From: Paulownia fortunei
Taxonomy: Eukaryota > Streptophyta > Magnoliopsida > Lamiales > Paulowniaceae
Direction: 5' to 3'
Assembly (NCBI GenBank): GCA_019321725.1
Contig: CM033109.1
Coordinates: 21,483,993 to 21,547,992, forward strand
DNA: 64,000 bases
The translations under genes were made by a program, and so were the position numbers. A model generated the notes under the pieces. The model saw nothing but the letters and a program-made list of their open reading frames with translations, was not told the origin of the DNA and did no database searches. This document shows positions 62,421 to 64,000 of this stretch, piece after piece (positions within the stretch are counted from its first letter, which is position 1; the number at the start of each line of letters is the position of its first letter).

Positions 62421-64000
62421 AATCTGCTTAACAGAAAATAATAAGACCCCTTTATGCTTCATTGAAAATGTCAACAAGGAGAAAAGTAGGCAAAACACAT
62501 TAAGAGAACATTACTTTTGCTCGTCCACCATGAATATAATGCTTTGACACAATCATGATTGATATAATTATCATTCCAAAATATTTATGTCCCACTGGAA
62601 CACAGATAAACATGTAAAATAGTAAACATTATAATAAACTGCCTCCTTCTATAATAAGTTTTTAAACTCAATAAAGTGTAAGAAGATTCATATGATAAAC
62701 GCATAACATAAAGAATTTCCGTATAAGCCACGAATTTTGGTCTTTTCAACATTGAGGCATTTCATCGAACAACTTTTCACATAGTATATAACTAGAATAT
62801 ATTTTAAAAAAGATTGCTCAACCATTTCAACATTTATTGTTCAAAAGAATAGAAACATCAAAATTTAAGTAAAAAACAAAAAACAACATTACTAGTTAGT
62901 GGTGCCTCATAATTGCATCATAGGCATTTGAGACCATTTTGACTTTTCTCTGTCCCTATCAACCTGACCATGCGGATGATGTGGAGGTATAGATGTGTGG
63001 CGATGCATCTTTGGATGACCTAGGTATGTATAGTGTAATGAGCCTAGGATGAAAAAAGACGTGTGAATAGAATAAATTTTGAGAAATGAAGACATAAGTG
63101 CATGCAAAACAATGAATCTGTGCTTACCTAATGAAAAGAAATTGGTTCTACTTGTCCGAAAACATTTTTTTTTTCTCATCTTACTCTTTCTTAATCAAAA
63201 TGCCCAACCAAAATGTCATGCATCTAACTGAAAAAACCAAAACTGACTTCTGGTGACTTATTATAGCTAAGGGTAGGACCGACAAGGGTAGGCAGGGGCA
63301 GTCAACCCCCAACCAATTGAAAATAAGTGTTAATAGCACGTGTAATTTCTTTCAACATGTGAGTCTACCTCCCCCCCACCCCACCTATTGTTTTACTATG
63401 CCCCTTCAAAACTTAAATTCCTTAACCCCCATTGAGGATATTTGTAAATTCAAATAAAATTCCATCCTAAAAAATTCAGTCTTCAAAGAGGTTTACCATT
63501 TGAAGTATCAGTTTTAGAACTTTGAAATTGATTTCCAAAATTTTTCAACTCTTACATTGTCATCATTTTGTTAACAAATTGATTGTTCTCGTCTTATCTC
63601 TTCCAATTTTCACTCTGACAAATAGAGCGCATTTTCAGCTCTGAGAGTAGTTGGATGATGTCCCAGAACAAATGAGAATGACTTTGTCTGTAGTTGTTTG
63701 AGATTGAAAACAAATTTCAAAGGGTTTTAACATTTGATTCAAAGAAAAAGTGTTGAACAAAATGAATACCGAGTAAAGATGCATACAAATTGATGTATTT
63801 AATCATGTGTTGAATGCAAAACTTCTGGTGACCAACATTTTGGGAAAAAATTGTCTACTGTATCAAAATTTTGTTATGTGCACCAGAACAACATTGCAGG
63901 AAAAAATAATAAGGAACATAATTTACCTGTTGAAGTTTGAGCCCTAAAATGATATTATGAAAAGAAAAGACAATGCAAAGAACATTATTTCTGAATAGGA
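62421..64000 (-). other. Probable 5' untranslated intron of SEN2 copy 2
   Basis: 62421-62513 and 63850-63955 match the flank of copy 1. The intervening DNA (62514-63849) is unrelated to copy 1 and contains a C-rich tract at about 63370-63385 and the near-palindrome GGGGCAGTCAACCCCC at about 63295. The promoter lies beyond the window. Confidence 0.5.

Overview
This is a window of plant nuclear DNA, almost certainly from a core eudicot. It is strongly AT-rich, its genes are sparse and spliced with GT-AG introns, its transcription factor is plant-specific, and the space between genes holds degenerate LTR retrotransposons and small foldback elements. The species cannot be named from the sequence. 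I recognise six protein-coding genes. Four are spliced and were reassembled by hand from exon pieces.

Layout. At the left edge (37-3669, minus) lies an arogenate/prephenate dehydratase gene of the ADT2 type. Eight exons are visible, the last one is cut off by the window edge, and exon 6 has a one-base deletion. From 3.7 to 22 kb there is no convincing protein gene. This stretch holds a promoter-proximal duplication with a transposon in it, a perfect 48-bp palindrome, a degenerate Ty3/gypsy-like nest (7.76-12.43 kb) whose centre is a large inverted repeat of ~49-bp tandem arrays, a candidate SINE, and two less AT-rich non-coding islands (13.6-14.0 and 16.3-17.3 kb). A Dof transcription factor gene of the TMO6/DOF6 type is at 22595-24390 (plus). 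A decayed Copia element without its reverse transcriptase follows (about 27.2-31.8 kb).

From 32.5 kb to the right edge there are a tRNA-splicing endonuclease SEN2-type gene (32517-33245, minus), a pair of H/ACA snoRNA genes with a site II/TATA/telo-box promoter (37274-38320, minus), an ICR/RIP ROP-effector scaffold gene (40715-44895, minus), a tetraspanin gene of the TET3/TET4 type (56822-59764, plus), and a second SEN2-type gene (61683-62420, minus) about 91% identical to the first.

The order Dof - ICR - tetraspanin - SEN2 matches what I recall of Arabidopsis chromosome 5 (At5g60200 to At5g60230), with a related Dof/tetraspanin/SEN block on chromosome 3. This supports the gene identities and makes the extra SEN2 copy between Dof and ICR the novelty of this genome. 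The genes form an inherited neighbourhood and not a pathway: phenylalanine synthesis, vascular transcription control, tRNA intron removal, rRNA/snRNA pseudouridylation, ROP GTPase signalling and plasma-membrane organisation. The least expected content is the snoRNA pair and the palindromic retroelement nest.
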